Origin: Thalassotalea sediminis
GTDB lineage: Bacteria > Pseudomonadota > Gammaproteobacteria > Enterobacterales > Alteromonadaceae
Direction: 5' to 3'
NCBI RefSeq assembly: GCF_030295915.1
Contig: NZ_AP027361.1
Span: 2,728,001 to 2,792,000, forward strand
DNA length: 64,000 bases
The position numbers and the translations under genes were made by a program. Of the stretch, positions 17,776 through 27,652 are shown piece by piece (the stretch's first letter is position 1; every line of letters begins with the position of its first letter). The notes under the pieces are model-generated. The model did not search any database, was not told the DNA's origin, and saw only the letters and a list, made by a program, of their open reading frames with translations.

Positions 17776-19194
17776 TTATAAGCGTTCAATGATTAAATTA
17801 GGAAAAACACCTAAGCCAATACTTATCAATAACACAACAGATAACCACATTTTTGTCCGCCAAGTGGTCAATAAACTTCGCGAATCAGGCAAGGTTGCAA
17901 ATAGTTGAAAAATAATGGGGAGATAATACCCTAATGCAATACCACTCCCGATAATAAGTGCGCTGAGTAACCCCCATAACTGGTTATTTGTTGCCAGACT
18001 CATTAAATAAAATTTACCAATAAACCCTGCAGTTAAGGGAATACCAGCAAAACTCAGAACCGCAAAAATAACAACACAGGCTCTTATCGGCGATTGCCAA
18101 AAAAGCCCCGTCCAATGACTTAACTCAAAGGATTCTGTGCACTTTTGCTCTTGTTCAGTTAGAGAGATAACACCAAAAATTGCAACATTAGCGATAATAT
18201 AAGCGAGTAAGTAAAATAATACCGCTTGCTTGGCAAACGCAATTGATTGTTGATTATGGAGCAATAAAACAATGAGCAGGTACCCCATATGTGCAATAGA
18301 AGCATACGCTAAAATTCGCTTAACATGACGTTGTCGTAGTGCCAAACAATTACCAATAATCATTGACAAAATAGCTAATATACTCAGTGCTGTTAATACA
18401 TCTCGTTGTGTAACAATAACTTGAAACGGCTCAGCATAAATGCATTTCGCCAGCGCAATAAACATGGCACTTTTTGAAATTGTCGCCAACATAAAAGTAA
18501 CCGGTGTTGAAGAACCGTAATAAACATCGGGTGTCCAAAAATGAAAGGGCACTAATGACAACTTAAAGCCAATCCCCGTAATTATCATTAAAAAGCCGAG
18601 TTGCGCGATAACATTTTGCGCGGCTCCTACAACATGTGAAGAGAAAGACAAGCTACCAGTCTGACTATAAAGAAAGGCAATACCTAAAAGCATAAAACTA
18701 GAAGCGCTTGCACTTAAGATGAGGTATTTGAAACCAGCCTCTACTGCATATCTTTGTTGGCGAAAGTAACCGGCTAACCCAACTAAAGACAAGCTCAACA
18801 ATTCAAAACCAAGAAATAGACTTGCAAAGTGGTCGCTCGCGACAAGCACACCGGCGCCAAGTATCGTCAGTTGTAACAGTAAGTAAAATTCGTCATGTAC
18901 TTCAATTTGCTTTCGTAAATAAAGCTTCCCCATATATAGCGCCGCAATACCAGCAAACAATATCCATAAAAATGCAAACAGCGAAAAATTATCGATATAC
19001 ATCAAAACGGTAATTTGATGAGAGGGGTGTTCTAGTAAAGACACGGTCGCAATAATAGTGACAACAAAACTCATCAAGGTAAACCAAGCAATGAGTTGTT
19101 GACTCCTTTGCCACGCGATTAACAATAAACTACAAAAAACTCCAGTTGCAATTAGCAATTGAGGCGTTAGCAAAATCCATTGAGTAGTAGACAT
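17776..19194 (-). CDS. nuoN: NADH-quinone oxidoreductase subunit N
   Basis: NuoN is one of three antiporter-like proton-channel subunits in the complex I membrane arm. The 472-aa product is almost wholly hydrophobic (about 14 helices). It has the family's TM5 glutamate (GFELLSL) and lysine segments such as GIGFKLSLVPFHFWTPDVY. The start is the ATG at 19194, which overlaps the nuoM stop as TGATG. A longer frame back to 19278 would run into nuoM. It is the last gene of the operon, and no clear terminator follows it. Confidence 0.95.
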   Translation of the reverse strand: MSTTQWILLTPQLLIATGVFCSLLLIAWQRSQQLIAWFTLMSFVVTIIATVSLLEHPSHQITVLMYIDNFSLFAFLWILFAGIAALYMGKLYLRKQIEVHDEFYLLLQLTILGAGVLVASDHFASLFLGFELLSLSLVGLAGYFRQQRYAVEAGFKYLILSASASSFMLLGIAFLYSQTGSLSFSSHVVGAAQNVIAQLGFLMIITGIGFKLSLVPFHFWTPDVYYGSSTPVTFMLATISKSAMFIALAKCIYAEPFQVIVTQRDVLTALSILAILSMIIGNCLALRQRHVKRILAYASIAHMGYLLIVLLLHNQQSIAFAKQAVLFYLLAYIIANVAIFGVISLTEQEQKCTESFELSHWTGLFWQSPIRACVVIFAVLSFAGIPLTAGFIGKFYLMSLATNNQLWGLLSALIIGSGIALGYYLPIIFQLFATLPDSRSLLTTWRTKMWLSVVLLISIGLGVFPNLIIERL

Positions 19195-20642
19195 CAAATT
19201 CCTCCTTGAAAGTGATATTGAAATAACACTTGAGGATATATACCCAATATAACGAGTAGCATAACCAACACCACGCAAATAATACCTTCACTTAATGATA
19301 AGTCTTTTATTTGTATCGATGTTTGGTTTGACGTTGTGCCATGAAACATGTTTTGAAATAGCTTCATCCCATATACTGCCGAGCCAACCATGCCGATAGA
19401 TGCAACAATCGCGTGAACTGGATACAACGCGAAAACCCCAACTAAACTGTAAAATTCACCAATAAAATTAGCGAGTCCAGGTAAGCCAAATGCTGCTGCC
19501 ACAAAGATTAAGGACATAGCAGCCATCCAAGGAGCATTTACACCTAAATTTCCCATTTTAGTTAATTCTCTCGTGTGAATACGGTGATAAATAATGCCAG
19601 CGACACTAAATAATGCTGCACTGCTCAAACCATGTGCAACCATTGTCATAATGGCGCCATTAAATGCGTTAGCAGTAAACGCAAACAATGCCATCATCAC
19701 AAAGCCCATATGACTAACACTGCTAAAGGCAATTAATCGTTTACAATCAGATTGTGCAAAAGCCATTTTCGCGCCATAAAGAATACTGATAACACCAAGC
19801 GTTATGGCATATGGCGCAAACTGTATGCTTTCACTAGGGAAAAGCTCTATTACAAACCTAATTAAACCATAGGCGCCCGTTTTCAAAAGAATACCCGCTA
19901 GCAGTACACTCCCTCCTGTAGGTGCTTGTGTATGCGCGTCAGGTAACCAAGAATGGAACGGTACTGATGGGAGCTTGACGGCAAAAGCGATGAAAAAACC
20001 TAACATCATAAAGTATGTCGTGTTAGCTGAGAGATCTATGATTAACCAATCTGAATATAAGAAACTTAAAGTGCCGGTGTGCGCTTGATGTACTAACGCC
20101 ATTGAGATAATGGCAACCAACATACATAAGCTACTTATTTGCGTAAAAATAAAAAACTTAATAGCCGCGAAAAAGCGATGTTCATGTCCCCATATTGCAA
20201 TTAATGCGGTAATCGGTAGCAACATTACTTCCCAAAAAACGAAAAATAAAAACAAATCTGTCGCGGTAAACACACCGATAATGCCCGCTGTTGCGCACAA
20301 CAAGTTAAAATAATAAAAACCTTGTCTATGTATGATTTCTCGCCAGGAAATAACAATGGCAATTGAAGCTAAGAATAGCGTTAAAATAACCATAAGAATG
20401 CTCAGGTTATCTAAGCCAAATTGTATTTTTATGTTAAAAGCACGAATCCAAACGTGTTCAAAAACAATCGATAACGATGTGTAGTCAAGATTCGCCTGAA
20501 GTAAGTACATCACGAACAAAAATAAGCTAAAAACAATGGCAAACAGTGCAATAAATTTGGGACCGTGTACAAAGTACTTATCGCTTCGCCATGCCGTTAT
20601 CGATAATAAAATCAATATGGTGATAATTGCTACAATGATCAT
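19194..20642 (-). CDS. nuoM: NADH-quinone oxidoreductase subunit M
   Basis: Second antiporter-like proton channel of complex I; 482 aa, about 14 helices. The conserved TM5 glutamate is in FWEVMLLPI, the channel lysine in AVKLPSVPFHSWLPDAHTQA, and another in KRLIAFSSVSHMG. The ATG at 20642 overlaps the nuoL stop in an ATGA junction; a frame extending to 20699 is not needed. Length is close to E. coli NuoM (509 aa). Confidence 0.96.
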   Translation of the reverse strand: MIIVAIITILILLSITAWRSDKYFVHGPKFIALFAIVFSLFLFVMYLLQANLDYTSLSIVFEHVWIRAFNIKIQFGLDNLSILMVILTLFLASIAIVISWREIIHRQGFYYFNLLCATAGIIGVFTATDLFLFFVFWEVMLLPITALIAIWGHEHRFFAAIKFFIFTQISSLCMLVAIISMALVHQAHTGTLSFLYSDWLIIDLSANTTYFMMLGFFIAFAVKLPSVPFHSWLPDAHTQAPTGGSVLLAGILLKTGAYGLIRFVIELFPSESIQFAPYAITLGVISILYGAKMAFAQSDCKRLIAFSSVSHMGFVMMALFAFTANAFNGAIMTMVAHGLSSAALFSVAGIIYHRIHTRELTKMGNLGVNAPWMAAMSLIFVAAAFGLPGLANFIGEFYSLVGVFALYPVHAIVASIGMVGSAVYGMKLFQNMFHGTTSNQTSIQIKDLSLSEGIICVVLVMLLVILGIYPQVLFQYHFQGGI

Positions 20643-22510
20643 AATAGCCACACCCCTATCCACAACGCTACACCGCAAGCAAACGCAGCAGCATACCAAC
20701 GTAACAATCCATTTTGGAAGGACAAGGCAACATCTCTAATGAGTACGCTATACCAAGATGAAAACATGACCACCCTATCGATCATATCTGATTGATTTAT
20801 GTTCGCTAGGGTTTTAAATGGCTTTACGATTAACACAGCATATAGCCTATCAAACCCCGCTCCAGCAGCAAAAAATCGTTTAATAGGTTGCTGACAAATA
20901 CTATTTAAACCTCGCTCTACTGCATCATTATCACCGCGATAATAGCCACTAAAAAAAGCAACGGATAAAACAATACCAATAAATGGCGTTATGACCGCTG
21001 CAACATGCAACCAACTAGGCTCATCAGTCAAAACATTCGGTTCCGTTGGCACAAACACCGTGTACAAATCTAACTGTAGTAGACCGCCTAAAACCGATAG
21101 CACAGCCAATACCAACAAGGATATGCGCATTAATGGATAATGCACATCGACAATATTGAACGTTTCTCTAGGTGCCCCCATAAAAACCAAAAAGAATAAT
21201 CGACAGCTATATATCGATGTTATTAAGGCACCTAAGACTGCAAGCCACCAAAAAGTAGGGCCTGCCGTTGTCGAAGTCCAAAGTTGTCCGATAATCGCTT
21301 CTTTTGAAAAAAAGCCTGACGTTCCAGGTAGTGCAATTAAACACGCAAGACCAACCGAAAAACATATCGATTCGAATGGTAGCCGTTTAAATACTCCGCC
21401 CATTTTGAATATATTTTGCTGATGATGTAACGCGTAAATAATAGCGCCAGCGGTAAGAAAAAGTAGCGCTTTAAAAAAAGCATGAGTCATTAGATGAAAA
21501 ATACCAGCCCCCCAAGCGCCGGCGCCTAACGCTAACATCATGTAACCAATTTGGCTCATGGTTGAATACGCTAGTATACGTTTAATATCAGTCTGAACTA
21601 AGGCAGATAACCCAGCGAGTAACAAGGTTAACGCGCCAATCCAAGCGATTATTTGCATAACCTCAGGTGTCAGCAAAAACACATTATGCATTCGCGCAAT
21701 TAAGTAAATGCCTGCCGTAACCATTGTGGCAGCATGGATCAATGCACTCACAGGTGTAGGCCCTGCCATTGCATCGGGTAACCATGTCTGTAGCGGAAGT
21801 TGCGCCGATTTTCCTACTGCTCCTCCTAGTAATAATATCGAAATCCAAAACGTTTTTTCATCATTGAGAGGCCAAGCGCCGTTGGCAAGTAAATTAACCG
21901 CTTGAATATCCAAAGAGTTAAGTGAGGTAAACAATAGGAACAAACCGATAGCCATTGCTGTGTCACCAATACGTGTCACGATAAATGCTTTTCTTGCCGC
22001 GGCGACATTTTCAGGCTTTTGATACCAAAAACCAATTAATAGGAAACTGCATAAACCAACACCTTCCCACCCTAAATAAAGAAGTATTAAGTTATCCGCT
22101 AAGACTAAAATTAACATCGCTACCAAAAATAAATTCATGTAAGCCATAAAACGATGAAAATGGGTATCCTCCCTCATATAAGCTGCGGCAAAACAATGAA
22201 TAAGAAAACCAACGCCACTGACTACACAAACCATCACAGCAGATAGATGATCAAGATAAAAAGCAACATTGACCTGATAAGTATTACCGGTATCAAAACC
22301 GATAAGCGTAAACCAAGACCATAAATGTTGCGTCATTGAACTTATTTCGTTGTGCTCAAGCTGCCAGACCAAGAAAGCACTAGATAAAGTAGACAATAAA
22401 ACACTACCAATACTGATAATACTCGCTAACTGCCAAGACAAATAACGCTTGAACAACACTAAAATAAAAAAGCTAAACAATGGATAAAAAGGTAACCACG
22501 CGAGTATCAT
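20639..22510 (-). CDS. nuoL: NADH-quinone oxidoreductase subunit L
   Basis: The distal antiporter-like subunit of complex I, with the long lateral helix that braces the membrane arm. The 623-aa product matches E. coli NuoL (613 aa). The TM5 glutamate is in YLGWEGVGLCSF, and GKSAQLPLQTWLPDAMAGPT and KRILAYSTMSQIGYM carry channel lysines. The C-terminus after residue 500 contains the lateral helix and the final anchor. Start and stop overlap nuoK and nuoM by four bases each. Confidence 0.97.
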   Translation of the reverse strand: MILAWLPFYPLFSFFILVLFKRYLSWQLASIISIGSVLLSTLSSAFLVWQLEHNEISSMTQHLWSWFTLIGFDTGNTYQVNVAFYLDHLSAVMVCVVSGVGFLIHCFAAAYMREDTHFHRFMAYMNLFLVAMLILVLADNLILLYLGWEGVGLCSFLLIGFWYQKPENVAAARKAFIVTRIGDTAMAIGLFLLFTSLNSLDIQAVNLLANGAWPLNDEKTFWISILLLGGAVGKSAQLPLQTWLPDAMAGPTPVSALIHAATMVTAGIYLIARMHNVFLLTPEVMQIIAWIGALTLLLAGLSALVQTDIKRILAYSTMSQIGYMMLALGAGAWGAGIFHLMTHAFFKALLFLTAGAIIYALHHQQNIFKMGGVFKRLPFESICFSVGLACLIALPGTSGFFSKEAIIGQLWTSTTAGPTFWWLAVLGALITSIYSCRLFFLVFMGAPRETFNIVDVHYPLMRISLLVLAVLSVLGGLLQLDLYTVFVPTEPNVLTDEPSWLHVAAVITPFIGIVLSVAFFSGYYRGDNDAVERGLNSICQQPIKRFFAAGAGFDRLYAVLIVKPFKTLANINQSDMIDRVVMFSSWYSVLIRDVALSFQNGLLRWYAAAFACGVALWIGVWLL

Positions 22511-22824
22511 CCTTGATCTCCTTTCAATTCAGATAGCACATCGATATCAAGTTGACGATATTGGTGTTGCATCCGAATAAGTAGAGCAAGCCCTATCGCC
22601 ACCTCTGCTGCTGCAAGCGTTAAAATTAACATAAACATAATTTGGCCATCTGCCTGCTGCCAAACACTACCTGCACCAATAAATGCTACACCCGTTGCAT
22701 TTAACATCACCTCTAAACTCATTAAAATAAATAAGGTATTTTTGCGAGCAATTACGCCAATAAAGCCGATAAAAAACAAAATACTGGCCAAAATCAATAC
22801 GTGTTCTAAAGGAATGGTGGTCAT
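22507..22824 (-). CDS. nuoK: NADH-quinone oxidoreductase subunit K
   Basis: A 105-aa three-helix membrane subunit (ND4L homologue) in the E-channel between the quinone site and the antiporter subunits. Both family glutamates are visible, in SLEVMLNA and AAAEVAIGLAL, at the usual positions near 36 and 72. It overlaps nuoJ and nuoL by four bases each, indicating translational coupling. Confidence 0.96.
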   Translation of the reverse strand: MTTIPLEHVLILASILFFIGFIGVIARKNTLFILMSLEVMLNATGVAFIGAGSVWQQADGQIMFMLILTLAAAEVAIGLALLIRMQHQYRQLDIDVLSELKGDQG

Positions 22825-23345
22825 GCTGGACCTCCATGATTGGTCGTTTTAGCAAAGTGATAAGCAGCGACGAGTCCAGTGAGCAACAAAAACGATGCTA
22901 TTTCTACAGCAAGTAAATAAGGACCATATAACAAAATACCTACACGCTTAGCGTCAACTACGGTTGCTAAAAGCTGTTGCTGAATTCCTTGATGATTAAT
23001 CGTATACACTAGCTCGATTAACAAAATCACAGATAAACAAACAGGGCCTATCCATCCAGAAAATCCACGGTTTTGTGGTGCATAATGTGTTTCATCTTCA
23101 CGCAAACCGAATAACATGATGGCAAAAACAAACAAAACTAATATAGCGCCGGCATATACAATAACCTCTAAGCCAGCAGCAAAAGGGGCTCCCATTAAAT
23201 AAAAACAAACAGCTACAGCAATCAGCGAGACCACTAAATATAGCAATGCATGTACAGTATTTTTCCGTGTAACCACTTTGATACTTGCAATAACGGCAAT
23301 TAAAGCGGCTAAATAAAACATGGTAATTAGTGGTGAAAAACTCAT
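22821..23345 (-). CDS. nuoJ: NADH-quinone oxidoreductase subunit J
   Basis: A 174-aa five-helix subunit (ND6 homologue). The third-helix motif, [20 protein letters not shown], carries the conserved bulge where the fold rotates during turnover. [19 protein letters not shown] marks the last helix. It overlaps nuoI and nuoK by four bases each. Length matches E. coli NuoJ (184 aa) within ten residues. Confidence 0.95.
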   Translation of the reverse strand: MSFSPLITMFYLAALIAVIASIKVVTRKNTVHALLYLVVSLIAVAVCFYLMGAPFAAGLEVIVYAGAILVLFVFAIMLFGLREDETHYAPQNRGFSGWIGPVCLSVILLIELVYTINHQGIQQQLLATVVDAKRVGILLYGPYLLAVEIASFLLLTGLVAAYHFAKTTNHGGPA

Positions 23346-23857
23346 GGCATTAGCCCTTTAATATCTATCGGGGGCTTCTCTTGAACACTTTCTCCTTTGC
23401 CTTTATTTTTTACTGCAATACCTGATTGTTGATAAAAACTATAATCAGGATATTTACCCACTCCATTAATAAGTAAATGCTCTTTTTCATACACTAAGTT
23501 TTGACGATCATATTCTGCTAACTCTACATCGGGTGTTAGCTGTATCGCATAGGTTGGACATGCCTCTTCGCAAAAACCACATAAAATACAACGTGAAAAA
23601 TTAATTCGGAAAAACTCGGCACGCTTTCGGCCATCATCATCAACCGTTTGTTGTAGGGCAATACAGTCAACAGGACAAGCAACAGCACATAGGTTACAGG
23701 CCACACAGCGTTCTTGTCCGTCAGGTTCGCGTGTAAGCACTATTCTGCCTCGATAGCGAGGCGACAAATAAGGTTTTTGTTCTGGATACTCAACGGTGTC
23801 GGCTTTGGTAAAAGTATGCTTGAGTACTAACCACATTGTTCTGAGTTGACTAAACAT
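23342..23857 (-). CDS. nuoI: NADH-quinone oxidoreductase subunit I
   Basis: A 171-aa peripheral-arm protein with two 4Fe-4S clusters (N6a, N6b), which passes electrons towards cluster N2 in NuoB. Both ferredoxin motifs are complete: [15 protein letters not shown] and [15 protein letters not shown]. The N-terminal amphipathic helix (MWLVLKHTF) fits membrane docking. It overlaps nuoH by one base. Confidence 0.97.
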   Translation of the reverse strand: MFSQLRTMWLVLKHTFTKADTVEYPEQKPYLSPRYRGRIVLTREPDGQERCVACNLCAVACPVDCIALQQTVDDDGRKRAEFFRINFSRCILCGFCEEACPTYAIQLTPDVELAEYDRQNLVYEKEHLLINGVGKYPDYSFYQQSGIAVKNKGKGESVQEKPPIDIKGLMP

Positions 23858-24831
23858 TAAATCACCTCCGTTATCGACAACAGTGCAGTTACTAATAAGT
23901 TAACCAAAGCCAGTGGTAACATATATTTCCAGCCGAAAATTAATAACTGATCAAACCTAGGTCGCGGTAGAGATGTGCGCAACAAGATAAAAAAAACAAC
24001 AAATAAGAAGACTTTTAAGAGAAACCAAACTAACGGTGGTAGCCAAGAAGCAAGCGGTTCAGGCATTAACCAACCGCCAAAAAATAAAACGACTGACATA
24101 CAGGAAATCAACGTAACGCCCAAGTATTCACCGAGAAAAAATAAGGCGAATTTAAGGCCAGAATATTCAGTGTGAAAACCTGCCGTTAACTCTGTTTCCG
24201 CTTCGGGAAGATCAAACGGTAGACGATGGCTCTCCGCAATACCGGCAACAAAAAACACAAAAAAGCCAACAAATTGTGTCTGTATAAACCAACCATGTTG
24301 TTGTGCCAGTACAATGTCACGCAAGTTAAATGTGCCGCTTAATAACACAACGCCCATAAATGACAGCCCCATAAAGACTTCATAACTAACGGTTTGCGCT
24401 GCCGCTCTCATACCACCTAATAATGCATATTTAGAATTTGATGCCCAACCAGCCAATACCACCGAATAAACGGCTAACGACGCCATTGCTAAAAAAAACA
24501 ATAGCCCTATATTTAAATCAGCAACGCCAATACTAGGGGAAAAAGGCAACACGGCAAAGCTCATCAACACACAAACAGCACCAATAACTGGCGCTATAAC
24601 AAATACCCGTTTATCGCTAAAAGGTGGCACCCAATCCTCTTTACTCAGTATTTTTAGCAGGTCAGCAAACGACTGCAACACACCAAATGGTCCTACTCTG
24701 TTAGGTCCTAGTCTATCTTGCCATATACCAATTAACCGACGCTCAACCCAAACGAGCATTGCAGCCGCAGGAATAAGTAACCCAAGAATAATGGCGATTT
24801 CAACAAGTTTTATTAGGGAATCAAACATCAT
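23857..24831 (-). CDS. nuoH: NADH-quinone oxidoreductase subunit H
   Basis: A 324-aa eight-helix subunit (ND1 homologue) that forms the quinone entry chamber with NuoB and NuoD. Family signatures: [20 protein letters not shown], and the acidic loop [19 protein letters not shown] that couples quinone chemistry to the E-channel. Tandem ATGs at 24831 and 24828 allow two starts one codon apart. It overlaps nuoG by 11 bases. Confidence 0.97.
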   Translation of the reverse strand: MMFDSLIKLVEIAIILGLLIPAAAMLVWVERRLIGIWQDRLGPNRVGPFGVLQSFADLLKILSKEDWVPPFSDKRVFVIAPVIGAVCVLMSFAVLPFSPSIGVADLNIGLLFFLAMASLAVYSVVLAGWASNSKYALLGGMRAAAQTVSYEVFMGLSFMGVVLLSGTFNLRDIVLAQQHGWFIQTQFVGFFVFFVAGIAESHRLPFDLPEAETELTAGFHTEYSGLKFALFFLGEYLGVTLISCMSVVLFFGGWLMPEPLASWLPPLVWFLLKVFLFVVFFILLRTSLPRPRFDQLLIFGWKYMLPLALVNLLVTALLSITEVI

Positions 24832-27652
24832 CTAAGCCTCCCGCTACAAAGCGAATGGGTATTATTTGATCTTGTTCTTTAAGCTGTTTTAATTCATTTT
24901 TCTGCGCTAGAATTGCTGCTTGATGTGCTTGCTCATGCTGAGCTTTCCATTGCATAACGTCTTGTTCGCTAGCTCGCGTTAACTGCTTTATTTGCCAATG
25001 ATTATCATCGATCTCATCAGTTTCAATAAACGCATGTTTAATCGGTAATTCATGACTAATCTCAATTAAACCAACCAAAGAGGCTTCTAATTCACTATTT
25101 GGTTTAAATAGTGAAAGTGTCGCCCACTCTCCGTTACTCACATTGAGCTGTTGTGCCATATTTTCAGCAATATGAAACTTATTTTCCGTAGATAAAAGAA
25201 TAAACTCAGGCTGATATTTGGTTAACCAAAACCGTTGATACCAAGGCTTGCTTACGGCTAATGTTGCGATGCCATTAATAGGCTTGCTCATTGCGCTTTG
25301 ATCATTTATTGGTGGGGGTTGAATAAACTTATTATTAAAAGGCAGAAAAGCGGCCGCTTTGCGTTTCATTAGTGGCCCATTTGGTTGCTGTTGGTATTTT
25401 GTTATCGCTTGATTTGAATTCCAACCTGGCGCCCAAACAAAAGGCATCGCATCATCACTATCAACAGCACCGCCTTCCATAGAGAATCGGAAAGGCTCAT
25501 CACTTTGCGTTGTTTTAGCTTCATGTACCGTTTGATTAGCCATTTTCGCCGTGCGACCACTTGCCCGATGTGGTTCTCGTGCAACCGCAATATCGAATTG
25601 AGATGGTTTAATCGGCCAATTTTCATCACGCTCTTTAAACCATTGATTAAGTTGAACGATATTTTCAATTTCTGCGATGTCTGGCAGAAAAATATCAAGT
25701 GCTTGAGCCATTATCACAAGCCAACACCATGAATTTTGTACTGGCAATACGGCAGGCGTTACGGGGTAAAAAGCTTGAAGACGACCTTGATAATTAGCAA
25801 AATGACCGTGAGACTCAGAAATAGGCGTGACAGGCATAACAACAGTAGCATCGTCACTCATATCACTGCTGCTATGTTCAAGTACAATTTTGGCTTTGTT
25901 TAACGCTTTCAAGCGCGCCAAAGATGTAGCAGCAACTGATGTTAATTCATTCTCTAAAACAATAATACCTGCCACATTATCATCTTGTTCAACCTGTTCA
26001 ATAACTGCTTCAACGGTGGGTGTATTATCAGAGGTCAGGTAAAGTTGACCTACCGTATTCGCATGAGGAACAACCATAAGCGAGTCGCAAACACCTTTCA
26101 CCTTTTTAATCGTGTCTATTAATGACACAATAAGCGAAAATAACAGGTTATTCTGTTGGCTCCAGCCACCAATAATGAGTGGTTTTTTTGCCTGGGTTAG
26201 ATCCGCCACTAACGTTGCAATATTGTCGGCAAGTTCTGCTGTTTGAACCTCTTTATTAACAACGGAAATGAGTTGTTTGATTACAGTGATACTGTCGGTA
26301 ACAGGCTGAAGAACAGCTTTTTTGGCTACTGAATCTAATTTCGTTGCAATACTTGAAAACACATAAAGAGGCGATAACCTGTCTGCCGTAACTGTTCTTA
26401 CCGCACTGTCTTGCCACTTTGGAATCCCCATGGCTTCTGAACGTTCGATTCCTTCATTACGTAGTGCTTGACGAACAGCAAGGGCAATTCTTGGCGCACT
26501 TTGTGTAATATCTTCGTCAACAATCAAAACAAAGTCAGCTTGTTCTACTTCAGCTAAACTTACCGGCCTGTGCCGCGACAAATAATCAATATGAGCGTTC
26601 GCTAACAAGTATTCGTTTTCGGAAAAACCACTACTAAAGTTTTGTTCCCCTACTATTAATTTCAACAATTGGTTACTTTCAACACTGGCCCGTGCGGAGC
26701 CAATTGCCAGAAAACGTTTTCGTCGATAAGGCAATAATTCAATAAGTACATCATGTTTTGTCAATCGATAAGGTGATCGTTGCTTAATACCCTTGGCCTG
26801 CTTGATACGACATGCATTATTAACATAGCCCAATCCAAAACGGCCATGATCACATAAAAAATAACCGTTCAACTCATGGTGGTAACGGTTCATTACTCGT
26901 CGAACACTGCCATACCTTTCACCAATACTCGTGTTGCACCCAACAGCACAGTTACCACAAATAGACGGTGCAGATTGTAAGTCCCACTTACGCGCATAAT
27001 GTGCAGAGAATATTTTGTTTGTAAATACCCCTGTTGGGCAAACTTCAACTAAGTTGCCACTAAATTCACTTGCTAATTGTCCGTCTTGTTGTCGACCAAA
27101 ATAAACTTGGTTTTTCGTACCAAAAACACCAAAATCTTCACCACCCGCGTAATCTTTATAATAGCGAACGCAGCGATAACAAGTGATACAACGATTCATT
27201 TCATGGCCAATAAACTGACCTAAATGTTGGTTGGTAAAAGTACGCTTTAAACCATGATATTTCCGAGTTGAGTGCCCAGTCATCACGGTCATATCCTGTA
27301 AATGACATTCTCCTCCTTCAGCACAAACAGGGCAATCATGTGGATGGTTCGTCATCATTGCACTGATAACTTGTTCACGAAACGCTTGTGAGGTTGCTTC
27401 ATTTAAACCGATACGCATACCCTCTGTAACAGGCGCAGTGCATGCCATGATCAAACGACCTTTGTCATCATTTTCGTCTTGGTATTGCGTTACTGCACAC
27501 TGCCGACATGCACCAACGGACCCCATTGCAGGGTGCCAACAAAAATACGGCAAATTTAACTTCTGTGATAAAACACCAGCAAGTAGATTGTCACCGCTAT
27601 CAATTTGATAAGCGATATCATCAATAAAAATCGTAACTAACTTTTTAACCAT
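24821..27652 (-). CDS. nuoG: NADH-quinone oxidoreductase subunit G
   Basis: The largest subunit (943 aa; E. coli 908). The N-terminal part carries a 2Fe-2S site (CWHPAMGSVGACRQC, later CTAP), then the His-Cys 4Fe-4S site (HPHDCPVCAEGGEC) and N4 (CITCYRCVRYYKD, CPTG). A second set (CGNCAVGC) begins the molybdopterin-oxidoreductase-like domain, which supplies the extra N7 cluster of the E. coli type and binds no molybdenum. The C-terminus ends in a predicted coiled coil (QWKAQHEQAHQ onward). The middle part is divergent from E. coli but open throughout. It overlaps nuoF by 8 bases. Confidence 0.96.
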   Translation of the reverse strand: MVKKLVTIFIDDIAYQIDSGDNLLAGVLSQKLNLPYFCWHPAMGSVGACRQCAVTQYQDENDDKGRLIMACTAPVTEGMRIGLNEATSQAFREQVISAMMTNHPHDCPVCAEGGECHLQDMTVMTGHSTRKYHGLKRTFTNQHLGQFIGHEMNRCITCYRCVRYYKDYAGGEDFGVFGTKNQVYFGRQQDGQLASEFSGNLVEVCPTGVFTNKIFSAHYARKWDLQSAPSICGNCAVGCNTSIGERYGSVRRVMNRYHHELNGYFLCDHGRFGLGYVNNACRIKQAKGIKQRSPYRLTKHDVLIELLPYRRKRFLAIGSARASVESNQLLKLIVGEQNFSSGFSENEYLLANAHIDYLSRHRPVSLAEVEQADFVLIVDEDITQSAPRIALAVRQALRNEGIERSEAMGIPKWQDSAVRTVTADRLSPLYVFSSIATKLDSVAKKAVLQPVTDSITVIKQLISVVNKEVQTAELADNIATLVADLTQAKKPLIIGGWSQQNNLLFSLIVSLIDTIKKVKGVCDSLMVVPHANTVGQLYLTSDNTPTVEAVIEQVEQDDNVAGIIVLENELTSVAATSLARLKALNKAKIVLEHSSSDMSDDATVVMPVTPISESHGHFANYQGRLQAFYPVTPAVLPVQNSWCWLVIMAQALDIFLPDIAEIENIVQLNQWFKERDENWPIKPSQFDIAVAREPHRASGRTAKMANQTVHEAKTTQSDEPFRFSMEGGAVDSDDAMPFVWAPGWNSNQAITKYQQQPNGPLMKRKAAAFLPFNNKFIQPPPINDQSAMSKPINGIATLAVSKPWYQRFWLTKYQPEFILLSTENKFHIAENMAQQLNVSNGEWATLSLFKPNSELEASLVGLIEISHELPIKHAFIETDEIDDNHWQIKQLTRASEQDVMQWKAQHEQAHQAAILAQKNELKQLKEQDQIIPIRFVAGGLDDV

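Noticed and set aside
19195..19278. N-terminal extension of NuoN
   Set aside because: It would lie inside nuoM. The ATG overlapping the nuoM stop gives a normal NuoN start.
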